DNA from: Candidatus Opimibacter skivensis
GTDB lineage: Bacteria; Bacteroidota; Bacteroidia; Chitinophagales; Saprospiraceae
DNA length: 64,000 nucleotides
Assembly: GCA_016722045.1 (NCBI GenBank)
Contig: JADKGY010000001.1
Location: forward strand, 992,001 to 1,056,000
Direction: 5' to 3'
A program made the position numbers and the translations under genes. Under the pieces are notes generated by a model that was not told where the DNA came from, did not search any database, and saw only the letters and a program-made list of their open reading frames with translations. Below, one piece after another: positions 50,718-59,079 of this stretch (its first letter is position 1; every line of letters begins with the position of its first letter).

Positions 50718-53198
50718 ATGAAAAACTCAACTTTTTCAAAATACAAAACAATTTATTGGACAATACAAGCCATGAGACATCTACTGTTCAATATGAAGAA
50801 TTCAAGTCAGTCATCCAGTCGCGTCTTAAACATTGTTCCAGTCTGTCAAAAATGGATCCTGGCTCATCCAATCTTTTCAATTCTACTCTGCATGGTACTC
50901 CATTCGGTAGCTGGCCATACGCAAATAAACTTTAAGGGAACTTATTCTACATCCGATCTTTCTTATGAATGCCGCGGACTTCCCGGAGGTATATGTGAAG
51001 ATGTCACGACATACTATGGTTACAAGCTTTGCGGGGAAGGTACATTTGGTGTTGGTGATCAGGAATGTGCGTGGCAAAGTGATTACGGAGCACAGGTACA
51101 AGGTGTCCTGGCAAATATTGACACCTGGAATGGGGTTGACCCAGTGGACCCATTTGTTCCATTTAGCCGGGTGAATAAAGCTCAGGCAGGGGTAGATTAT
51201 CATCTGCAATTTAAAGTCAGTGTTAATACTCCAAGTGTTATTTCTCTTGAGCTTATTGGTGGCACCCAATTACCGCTCTATTTGACCCTCGATGGAGGAG
51301 TGAGCTTTGATAGCAATCAGCCATTTTTACATCTTGATAGTACTTATAGTCACGGCATCGTATCTAAAGACTATTTTTTTTCTACCACTGTAAATTTTTC
51401 CAGAGGGACAATGCAGGGTGCTCTGGTCTTTCCTATAACGCAACTCCGAAATGGTACTCCCCATTGGTGGCATAGTATTGTGGTTCCCATTTTCGTCGGT
51501 GGACCTGACTATTTGCCGGGAGAGGAAGTGGAAATATTAGGGACTACGCTTGATCCTCAGATTCCTTATATGATCCTTCATGATCCTCCGGGTGACGGAA
51601 GTATCAGCACCTTTGAAGACAATAAAGTGACCTGTCGAGAAAGAGAAACATCCTATGTCCAGGATGCATCCAACAGTTTTTATGCATCTGCTAAACTGGG
51701 GATAAAAGGTTCGGTAGGACTTATTGTAGATTTAGATTTTGAAGCCTATATCCAATTTAGCGGTAGTGGGAACATCGGAAATCTGGGAATCCAGGCAACT
51801 ACTAACCAGGTCTGTGTGACCACAGGCCAGGGTTTTTCAACCTCCAATCTTCCAGGGGCAGAAGATGGCGGTGATGTATTTATCGGATTTGGAAGAGAAT
51901 TATATTATGGTGCATATAACGTTGTGGATTTCAAGAATTGTTTGCCATACATCGCAAAGAGACTCATCTATGCACCTGTGGAAGGTTCTGAACGACAGTT
52001 TGTCTATACGAAGGACGCCATACTGGATAACATCGCTAATCTTCAGACTATAGCCGTTGATACCTTTCAAAATGACCGTCATAGGAATGAGGCTCAGAAT
52101 CAAATTGATGTTTGGAACCAGGTATTGCAACTTAATGAGGACAACAAGAATAACCCCAATAATGACACACTTGATTTAAAGAGTTACAGTGCGGGCAATA
52201 CGCAAACCCACAGCTCCTCCATTGAAATCATGAATACTTCATCTATCACCACTGAACATTATGTTGAAGGCACATTTGGAATAGACGGGTTGATTGAATT
52301 CGGAGGCTCAGGCATCGGTTTTGGTTGGGAATATGCGACTTCGGAACGATTTGGAGCCACTCAAAATCAATCACAAAGCTCTTCCAGGATGTTATCCTAT
52401 ACCTTGACAGATGATGATCCAGGAGACGTATTTGATGTCGATATTGTTCGTGATCCTATGTTTGGTACGCCTGTATTCAGACTTAAGGATGACGGTATTA
52501 CAAAATCCAGTTGCCCGTATGAAGGAGGATATCAAAGAGATAATCCCAAACTCAGCATTGTGGGAGAACCTACAGACCATATTACATTGGAAAACGTTCC
52601 AGGAGGGAGCACAACTTCTTTCACCGTGAAATTGTGTAATGAATCCAATGAAAAACGTGGTTACTACCTTAAGCTCAATGCATCCTCCAATCTCAAAGGT
52701 GCCGTGGTAAAGGCCGGAGGAGTGCCTCTCAATGGTAATGAACTTGGTCAGTTATATGATACCATTTCACCGGGAACATGCCTGGATATAAGTATATTGG
52801 TTAAACAAAATGAGGTTGACTCAATGCGTTATCCGGACCTGCAGATATACGCTTATCCCAAATGCGAACCCGGCCTGGCTTCCAGCATCTACGCTTCAGT
52901 TTATTTCGGTACCACTTCAGGCATCGAAGAAAACAGCCCGGTAAAACAATTAAGCGTTTTTCCTAATCCTACTTCAGGAGAAGTCAATGTCGCTTTCACA
53001 ATGAAGCAACCTGCGGACATCCATTTTGAATTATTCGATATGGTGGGAAATCGATCACTATTGACAGCAGAAGAAAATTATGCAGCAGGTGAACAACATA
53101 AGACATTCAATGTAGATGCATTGCCCTCAGGTATATATCAACTGGCCATCCGTACGGATCAATCGGTCATCAGCAAGAAGGTCATCGTTCAGCATTGA
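50718..53198 (+). CDS. T9SS cargo protein with type A sorting domain, otherwise uncharacterised
   Basis: The 826-residue frame begins with about 45 polar residues before the signal-peptide core (ILAHPIFSILLCMVLHSVAG), so an internal ATG at 50772 or 50793 may be the true start. The body is beta-rich. A block near residue 570-605 (LTDDDPGDVFDVDIVRDPMF, GTPVFRL, SSCPYEGGYQRDNP) has a cysteine-bearing motif that I have seen in very large Bacteroidota surface proteins. The C-terminal 80 residues form a type A sorting domain (LSVFPNPTSGEVNVAF, IHFELFDMVGNRSLL, PSGIYQLAIRTDQSVISKKV). Export by the T9SS is expected; it follows the kinase-regulator pair. Confidence 0.82.
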   Translation: MKNSTFSKYKTIYWTIQAMRHLLFNMKNSSQSSSRVLNIVPVCQKWILAHPIFSILLCMVLHSVAGHTQINFKGTYSTSDLSYECRGLPGGICEDVTTYYGYKLCGEGTFGVGDQECAWQSDYGAQVQGVLANIDTWNGVDPVDPFVPFSRVNKAQAGVDYHLQFKVSVNTPSVISLELIGGTQLPLYLTLDGGVSFDSNQPFLHLDSTYSHGIVSKDYFFSTTVNFSRGTMQGALVFPITQLRNGTPHWWHSIVVPIFVGGPDYLPGEEVEILGTTLDPQIPYMILHDPPGDGSISTFEDNKVTCRERETSYVQDASNSFYASAKLGIKGSVGLIVDLDFEAYIQFSGSGNIGNLGIQATTNQVCVTTGQGFSTSNLPGAEDGGDVFIGFGRELYYGAYNVVDFKNCLPYIAKRLIYAPVEGSERQFVYTKDAILDNIANLQTIAVDTFQNDRHRNEAQNQIDVWNQVLQLNEDNKNNPNNDTLDLKSYSAGNTQTHSSSIEIMNTSSITTEHYVEGTFGIDGLIEFGGSGIGFGWEYATSERFGATQNQSQSSSRMLSYTLTDDDPGDVFDVDIVRDPMFGTPVFRLKDDGITKSSCPYEGGYQRDNPKLSIVGEPTDHITLENVPGGSTTSFTVKLCNESNEKRGYYLKLNASSNLKGAVVKAGGVPLNGNELGQLYDTISPGTCLDISILVKQNEVDSMRYPDLQIYAYPKCEPGLASSIYASVYFGTTSGIEENSPVKQLSVFPNPTSGEVNVAFTMKQPADIHFELFDMVGNRSLLTAEENYAAGEQHKTFNVDALPSGIYQLAIRTDQSVISKKVIVQH

Positions 53199-53262
53199 TC
53201 ACAAGCCATAAGGAAGGAATGTGAATCCAACATAAGAATAATTGATTCAAAGCTCTTAAAGC

Positions 53263-53300
53263 AAGCACCTAAGCGGGGGGACCTGTGAGGGTGCTTTTTT
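53263..53300 (+). terminator. Intrinsic terminator after the T9SS cargo gene
   Basis: AAGCACC (53263-53269) pairs with GGTGCTT (53290-53296), and the stem runs into six T. It lies 64 nt past the stop codon at 53198. Confidence 0.75.
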
Positions 53301-53418
53301 ATTATTCCCCCTTACATCTTAGCCCTACTTGTATTGAACGTTAGTCGAAATATGCCCTTTGCTTTTTATCTTTACCGCTTAGGGCCGTGCGCCCTTTGTC
53401 ATTTAGAGAATCATACAC

Positions 53419-54687
53419 ATGGCTGTAGATGTACTGTTGGGCCTTCAATGGGGCGATGAGGGCAAAGGAAAGATTGTGGATTATCTGGCCGATCAGTACC
53501 AATTGGTCTGCAGGTTCCAGGGAGGTCCGAATGCCGGGCATACGCTCTGGATTGATGGCAAAAAGACTGTACTCCATACCATTCCTTCAGGTATTTTTCA
53601 CAACCATATGATCAATGTCATCGGCAATGGTGTAGTGATCGATCCCGTCACTCTCATCCGTGAAATTGATGCCTTGGTGGCTCAGGGCTGTGATGTCCTC
53701 AACAGGCTGTACATCGCTAAAAAAGCACATCTTATCCTTCCGACGCACCGCCTGCTGGACATGGCTTCAGAAGCTTCAAAAGGTGCAGATAAAATCGGTT
53801 CAACCCTCCGCGGTATCGGTCCATGCTATATGGACAAAACCGGCAGAAACGGTCTTCGTGTGGGAGATGCCTTAAGCAATACGTTTTATCAAAAATATAT
53901 TTCCCTGCGAGACAAACATCTTCGATTGCTCAAACAGTATCCGGAGATTGATCACGATCTCAATGCCGATGAAGAGAAATGGTTTGAAGCGATAGAACGA
54001 ATGAGAACACTTGATCTCATCGACGCTGAATACTTTCTTTACGAACATTTACAGAAAGGACACAACATGCTTGCAGAAGGTGCACAAGGTGTCATGCTGG
54101 ATATTGATTTCGGCACCTACCCTTTCGTCACCTCATCAAATACAATTTCTTCGGGTGTATCAAGCGGTCTTGGAATTCCTCCTACTGCCATACGAAAAGT
54201 TATAGGTGTTTCAAAAGCTTATTGCACGCGTGTAGGTTCCGGCCCTTTTCCTTCAGAACTGACCGGAGAAGAAGGAGAACGATTGCGCCAGGCAGGAAAT
54301 GAATTTGGCAGCACCACAGGAAGACCAAGAAGATGTGGATGGATCGATCTTCCACAACTGAGATATGCAGCCATGATCACAGGTACGACTGACATCGCAC
54401 TCACAAAGCTCGATGTCATGAATGCATTTGAGTCAATATCTGTGGCCAATGAATATGAAACAGAATTCGGCCTGAAAACAAAAAAATTACCTTTCGATAT
54501 GTTGGAAGGAATTAAAGATGTAGTCCTCAATCAACATCCCGGATGGATGAAGGATATTGTAGCAGATACGTATGATGATTTACCGGAAGAAGTGAAGACT
54601 TATATTTCTTACCTGGAGAAAGAATTGTCATTGCCTATAACCTACATTTCTACCGGACCGGGAAGAGAAGAGTTGATAGTGAGATAG
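53419..54687 (+). CDS. purA: Adenylosuccinate synthetase
   Basis: The 422-residue GTP-dependent enzyme joins IMP and aspartate in AMP synthesis. It opens with the P-loop LLGLQWGDEGKGKIVDYLAD, and has FQGGPNAGHTLWIDGKK, the catalytic-histidine region, GSTLRGIGPCYMDKTGRNGL, AEGAQGVMLDIDFGTYPFVT, and the GTP-binding GSTTGRPRRCGWIDL block. The length is normal. It is free-standing, with a tandem-repeat hairpin directly after it. Confidence 0.97.
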   Translation: MAVDVLLGLQWGDEGKGKIVDYLADQYQLVCRFQGGPNAGHTLWIDGKKTVLHTIPSGIFHNHMINVIGNGVVIDPVTLIREIDALVAQGCDVLNRLYIAKKAHLILPTHRLLDMASEASKGADKIGSTLRGIGPCYMDKTGRNGLRVGDALSNTFYQKYISLRDKHLRLLKQYPEIDHDLNADEEKWFEAIERMRTLDLIDAEYFLYEHLQKGHNMLAEGAQGVMLDIDFGTYPFVTSSNTISSGVSSGLGIPPTAIRKVIGVSKAYCTRVGSGPFPSELTGEEGERLRQAGNEFGSTTGRPRRCGWIDLPQLRYAAMITGTTDIALTKLDVMNAFESISVANEYETEFGLKTKKLPFDMLEGIKDVVLNQHPGWMKDIVADTYDDLPEEVKTYISYLEKELSLPITYISTGPGREELIVR

Positions 54688-54697
54688 ACGTATGATG

Positions 54698-54809
54698 AGT
54701 AACGAGTAACGAATGACGAATTACGATTTACGAATTACGATTTACGAATTACGAATTACGAATAACGAATTACGAAAGACTCGTTACTTGTTATTCGTTA
54801 CTCGTTACT
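54698..54809. repeat. Inverted repeat of ACGAATT/AGTAACG units between convergent genes
   Basis: AGTAACGAGTAACGAAT (54698-54714) is the exact complement of ATTCGTTACTCGTTACT (54793-54809). Between them lie tandem units of ACGAATT and ACGATTT. The right arm contains the TAA stop of the convergent methyltransferase-like gene (54805-54807). Confidence 0.88.
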
Positions 54810-55506
54810 GTCTTTGTGCTTTAATGATATACTGATACTCGAGAGACTCTTCGTCCACTTTGAGAATATCATAACCTGCATCTCTCAATTCTTTTTCAAC
54901 ATCAGCTACATCGATACGGTCTTCAAGAGGAGGGCCAAATGGGGTTTCTATTTTCTTGAAATCAATGATGACTACATTTCCTCCTTTCCTGATATCCTCT
55001 TTTAACTTTGTAAAATAAGGTACTCTATCTGTGATGTAAGAATACGTATTCACTAGCAACACCATGTCAACTTCATTTCGTTTGAGATGCGGATCATTTT
55101 TATCAGCCTGCCTGATAACTAACCGATCTCTTATTTCTACCGGGAATTTTGCCTTTTGCTCCTCCATCCATTGAATGGCTTTCGGATCAATGTCGATAGC
55201 GATGACCGTAGCTCCTTTATAAGCAATACGTCTGCTGAAATATCCGGTACCTGCGCCAAGATCAGCTATTACTTTACCATCAACCTGACCTAACTGTTCG
55301 ATGACGAGATCAGGTTTTTGCCAGATCACCCTGTCCGGACTTTCATAGACCTCCACATCTGATTCAAATGCTTTATTGCTGGTCGTATCCGGCTGATTTA
55401 TCTTGCCCGCTTCATCACTATGAATATTGCTATTAATCCATTTACATCCACTCCCAATAAGTATAATGAGGATTGTAATGGGAATAAGATGTGAGCAGAT
55501 TTTCAT
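54805..55506 (-). CDS. SAM-dependent methyltransferase-like lipoprotein
   Basis: The 233-residue protein starts with a lipoprotein signal peptide (MKICSHLIPITILIILIGSG then C21). After a linker it has a class I methyltransferase fold: motif I KVIADLGAGTGYFSRRIA, the acidic motif II end AIDIDPKAI, and VDMVLLVNTYSYI (motif IV region). Export of a SAM enzyme is odd, since SAM is cytoplasmic; related signal-bearing methyltransferases do occur in several environmental phyla. The fold could serve binding rather than catalysis. No operon partner is visible. Confidence 0.82.
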   Translation of the reverse strand: MKICSHLIPITILIILIGSGCKWINSNIHSDEAGKINQPDTTSNKAFESDVEVYESPDRVIWQKPDLVIEQLGQVDGKVIADLGAGTGYFSRRIAYKGATVIAIDIDPKAIQWMEEQKAKFPVEIRDRLVIRQADKNDPHLKRNEVDMVLLVNTYSYITDRVPYFTKLKEDIRKGGNVVIIDFKKIETPFGPPLEDRIDVADVEKELRDAGYDILKVDEESLEYQYIIKAQRQ

Positions 55507-55614
55507 ATAGTGTCAGCAAAGATAAATGAGATGGCCAATGGTACAAGATGATTGACAGCATGTTATGAAAATAGATTTTGATTATTCCACTTTCATGCAA
55601 TATGTTTTGACAAA

Positions 55615-55699
55615 GGTAACTGCAAGGTTCACCACTACTCTCCTATATAAAGTCAGAGATTTGGGGCTTTACTTTGGCAACCGCAAGGGTCGCCACTGC
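55615..55699. repeat. Diverged 24-nt direct repeat
   Basis: GGTAACTGCAAGGTTCACCA-CTAC (55615-55638) recurs with five changes as GGCAACCGCAAGGGTCGCCA-CTGC (55676-55699), 61 bp apart, in the gap upstream of the methyltransferase-like gene. The 216-bp gap has no gene. Confidence 0.55.
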
Positions 55700-55722
55700 A
55701 CGGAGTTTACTAATAAATTGAA

Positions 55723-56691
55723 TTAATATCCAATATGAAAGAGGGCATCTCCCTGACTTACTACAGGCGCATTGGTGTGTCCTATGATATAACCTTCTCT
55801 TGGCGCCAGCACAACAACCTTACGCGCACCATAAGGATCACTGATAGTGCCTAAAGGCTCTCCTTTCCTTATGAGGGCACCCGAACTTTTTGACCAGATA
55901 AACAACCCTGCATGTGATGATCTGACCCAGCTGGCATGTTCAATTTCAACCGGAGTTCCCATTTCGGGAGGTGACTCTGAGATCATACCCAAATGATGCA
56001 TGGTGCGTTGAATACCCGCAAGGCCGCGGGCTATCGAATATCCATCAAGTCTGAGTGCTTCTCCGCCTTCATACGTTAGACACATTTTCTGAGCCAACCT
56101 GGCTGCTTTACGCAATGAACCATTTAAAGCAGGGTTGTGAATTATGAACGGCGGATTAAACGCCAATGCCATACCATAGCTCTCTTCATCTCCTTTCGTA
56201 ATGCGTACCTGTGGATAATTATAACGGCCCTGTCCTCCCGCGTGACAATCGATAATGATATCAATCTGTGGAAGGACATTCTTTGTGATGATTCTCGCTA
56301 CACGTGACGCGAGACTGCCTGCAAGCGTACCGGGAAAACTGCGATTAACATCTTTACCATCAGGTACATCTCTGCTATAATTGATGAACCCATATACATT
56401 CAGTAAAGGAACAACAATGGCTGTACCGGAAAGCATGTCTTTGTAGAGATTTGATTCGAGGGTCCTTCGTACGATTTCGACACCATTAACTTCGTCTCCA
56501 TGTACTCCTCCTATGATGAGAATATGAGGGCCCGGTTCAGTACTCCGGAATATCTCCATCTGAATAGCCACACGCGTCCCTGACGGAAGATTTCCCACAC
56601 TGTAACTAGCCTTCGTGCTGGTGCCGGGCAAAATTTCATTACTGCCCAAATGGATACGTCGGATTTCTCTATACAACGGCAGGTCGGGCAT
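55723..56691 (-). CDS. Succinylglutamate desuccinylase/aspartoacylase-family (AstE/AspA-like) zinc hydrolase
   Basis: I prefer the ATG at 56691 (MPDLPLYREIRRIHLGSNEI); the frame opens at 56703. The product of about 322 residues has the zinc-binding HxxE in ILIIGGVHGDEVNGVEIVRR, the third ligand in IIIDCHAGGQGRYNYPQV, and a catalytic Glu in LTYEGGEALRLDGYS. It ends with a beta-rich domain (YIIGHTNAPVVSQGDALFHI). It overlaps the rimK-like gene by about 20 bases and should be cotranslated. The pair suggests removal and addition of an amino-acid tag on the same target (inference). Confidence 0.88.
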   Translation of the reverse strand: MPDLPLYREIRRIHLGSNEILPGTSTKASYSVGNLPSGTRVAIQMEIFRSTEPGPHILIIGGVHGDEVNGVEIVRRTLESNLYKDMLSGTAIVVPLLNVYGFINYSRDVPDGKDVNRSFPGTLAGSLASRVARIITKNVLPQIDIIIDCHAGGQGRYNYPQVRITKGDEESYGMALAFNPPFIIHNPALNGSLRKAARLAQKMCLTYEGGEALRLDGYSIARGLAGIQRTMHHLGMISESPPEMGTPVEIEHASWVRSSHAGLFIWSKSSGALIRKGEPLGTISDPYGARKVVVLAPREGYIIGHTNAPVVSQGDALFHIGY

Positions 56692-57559
56692 GGGTCTCCA
56701 CAAATTTTATAATATGTCCTGAAATATCCACATTGGTGGTCCCTTCTATACCTTCCAGTCCCGGAGAGGCATTTATCTCCAAAATCAATGGGCCCCTGTC
56801 AGATCTGAGGATGTCGACACCAGCTACATCCAGTCCCATAAGCCTCGCAGCACGAAGTGATATTTCCTCTTCATCAGGCGTAATGCGTACTTTTTTTGAA
56901 GAGGCACCTCTGTGCAGATTTGATCTGAACTCACCATCACGGGCACTTCTCTCCATCGTAGCTATGACTTTCCCTCCTACTATAAAAACTCTTACATCTT
57001 TTCCTTTTGATTCCACTATAAATTTCTGCAGGAGTATCTCCTCTCTCAGACGTATAAATGCTTCGGCTATTGACTGTGCCGCACTCAGCGATTCACCTAG
57101 AATAACACCCTGACCCTGAGTGCTATTGAGCATCTTAATCACTACAGGATAATTATCCCCTAACATCCGAAGCATCGACTCCACATTATCCGGCATGGCG
57201 GTAAAAACGCTATCAGGTACCGGTAGTTGGTGAGCAGCGAGGTACTGAAGGGCTGTCCTTTTGTCACGGGCACGCAGCAAAGCATCGGTTGTCACCACAG
57301 TATACACTTTCATCATTTCAAAATGCCGCACAACAGCCGCACCATAGCTTGTCACCGATGAACCAATTCTGGGAATCACTGCATCAGGACAACCGAGAAA
57401 TTCACCCTGATAACGCACGCCCAGTTTGCCATCAAGTATGGTAAGATCACATGCCATGTGGTCTACTACTCTCACGGAATGCCCCCGACGACGTGCAGCC
57501 ATGACAAGACTATGTGTAGAATACAGAATAGGACTGCGGCTAAGAATTAATATTCTCAT
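56669..57559 (-). CDS. rimK: RimK-family ATP-grasp ligase (alpha-L-glutamate ligase-like)
   Basis: The 296-residue ATP-grasp enzyme begins MRILILSRSPILYSTHSLVM as in RimK, has the substrate-domain block PDAVIPRIGSSVTSYGAAVV, the ATP-binding lysine region YPVVIKMLNSTQGQGVIL, and the metal-binding GPLILEINASPGLEGIEGTT. RimK adds glutamates to ribosomal protein S6; relatives act on other proteins or small molecules. The gene overlaps an AstE/AspA-like hydrolase, a pairing seen in other bacteria. The true target here is not shown by sequence. Confidence 0.92.
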   Translation of the reverse strand: MRILILSRSPILYSTHSLVMAARRRGHSVRVVDHMACDLTILDGKLGVRYQGEFLGCPDAVIPRIGSSVTSYGAAVVRHFEMMKVYTVVTTDALLRARDKRTALQYLAAHQLPVPDSVFTAMPDNVESMLRMLGDNYPVVIKMLNSTQGQGVILGESLSAAQSIAEAFIRLREEILLQKFIVESKGKDVRVFIVGGKVIATMERSARDGEFRSNLHRGASSKKVRITPDEEEISLRAARLMGLDVAGVDILRSDRGPLILEINASPGLEGIEGTTNVDISGHIIKFVETHARPAVV

Positions 57560-57728
57560 AACGGTGGAAGATAGGGAGAAATGGGAATCAGGAATAACGA
57601 ATTTTGAATTTGGAAGTTAGAAGGAGAATTAGAAATTCTGAATTAGGAGAAAAGGAGGTTTCCTCTAAAAGCATTTATTTCCGGCAAGTTGAATTACCTT
57701 GCTTTTCATAACGTATTGCTGGCCAACT

Positions 57729-59018
57729 ATGGAAATGAATGACAAACGAACCATCAATGGATGGGCCTATTTTGACTGGGCCAATTCGGCGTATTACCTG
57801 GTGATTTCAACAGCCATATTTCCGATTTACTTTTCAAATATTGCTGATGCGCAAATCAACATATTTGGAGGAATCATTTCCAGTTCGGCACTTTATTCCT
57901 TTTCAGTGACCCTAGCCTATATCCTTATTGCATTGCTTTCTCCGTTGCTCTCAGGAATAGCGGATTATAGTGGCCGAAGGATGTATTTTCTGAAATCATT
58001 CACATTGGTTGGTTCTATCGGATGTATAGGTTTATTCTTTTTCCATTCACCAGGGACGATGTGGATTGGTACTACATCTTTCATTCTGGGGACTATTGGT
58101 GCAGCGGGTGGCCTGGTTTTTTATGATTCCTATTTGCCCATCATTGCTACTGAAGATCAATATGATCGTGTCAGTGCAAAGGGATATGCATATGGATATT
58201 TTGGCAGTGTGTTGCTCTTAATCTTTTGTCTTTTAATGATTCAAAAACCGGAGTGGTTTGGGATTTCGAGTCCTACACTTCCTTCAAGGATTTCATTTGT
58301 GCTAGTAGGGCTTTGGTGGTATGGTTTTGCACAAATTACCTTTAGACGCCTTCCTCCGGATGACAGGATATCCCATGTAGAAAATCTTTTTACAAAAGGT
58401 TGGCATGAATTGATTTTAGTCTGGCATAAAATAAAAGATGATACACATATCAAACGGTTTCTCATTTCTTATTTCTTCTATATCGCCGGAGTGCATACTG
58501 TCATTTACCTGGCCTCCATTTTTGCAAGTCAGGAATTGGGATTTGAGACTACAGAGTTAATCATCACCATTTTACTCCTTCAGTTGATCGCTATTCCGGG
58601 TGCATTATTATTTGCAAGAATATCAAAACTAAAGGGAAATAAATTCAGCCTGATGATCCAGATAATCATTTGGATCCTCATTTGTGCAGGAGCATATGCT
58701 ACTCAGGAAAAATGGCAATTCTTTACCATAGCAGGATTTGTTGGTCTTGTATTGGGCGGCATTCAATCTTTATCAAGAGCCACATATGCTAAACTACTTG
58801 AAGGGCGCAAAGATGATCCTACTTCCTTTTTTAGTTTCTATGATATTGTCTCTAAGCTGGCGATCGTCTCCGGTACATTTATGTTCGGATTGGTCAATTC
58901 CATCACAGGAAATATGCGGATGAGTGTTCTTGTATTGATTTTCTTTTTTATTGCCGGGTTTGTGATGTTGATCACTGTTGATAAAACGAGAATAAATACA
59001 CTTACGAGTAACGAGTAA
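57729..59018 (+). CDS. MFS transporter, UMF1/Atg22-like
   Basis: I set the start at ATG 57729 (MEMNDKRTINGWAYFDWANS); the frame also opens at a TTG at 57699. The 429-residue protein has about 12 membrane helices and the UMF1 signature WAYFDWANSAYYLVISTAIF followed by PIYFSN. Another family block is GLVLGGIQSLSRATYAKLLE with the following PTSFFSFYDIVSKLAIVSGT. Atg22 in yeast exports vacuolar amino acids; the bacterial substrate is unknown. The stop is inside an ACGAGTAACGAGTAA array, followed by a palindromic terminator. Confidence 0.9.
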   Translation: MEMNDKRTINGWAYFDWANSAYYLVISTAIFPIYFSNIADAQINIFGGIISSSALYSFSVTLAYILIALLSPLLSGIADYSGRRMYFLKSFTLVGSIGCIGLFFFHSPGTMWIGTTSFILGTIGAAGGLVFYDSYLPIIATEDQYDRVSAKGYAYGYFGSVLLLIFCLLMIQKPEWFGISSPTLPSRISFVLVGLWWYGFAQITFRRLPPDDRISHVENLFTKGWHELILVWHKIKDDTHIKRFLISYFFYIAGVHTVIYLASIFASQELGFETTELIITILLLQLIAIPGALLFARISKLKGNKFSLMIQIIIWILICAGAYATQEKWQFFTIAGFVGLVLGGIQSLSRATYAKLLEGRKDDPTSFFSFYDIVSKLAIVSGTFMFGLVNSITGNMRMSVLVLIFFFIAGFVMLITVDKTRINTLTSNE

Positions 59019-59020
59019 CG

Positions 59021-59079
59021 ATAAAAAAGGATAATGTTATCCGTAGTCTGAGACTACGGATAACATTATCCTTTTTTAT
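59021..59079. terminator. Bidirectional terminator: 59-bp palindrome between convergent genes
   Basis: Two perfect 29-base arms around a single G at 59050 carry AAAAAA on the left and TTTTTT on the right, so both transcripts would end in hairpin plus U run. It starts 3 bases after the MFS stop and contains the stop codon of the beta-helix lipoprotein gene (TAA, 59076-59078). Confidence 0.9.
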
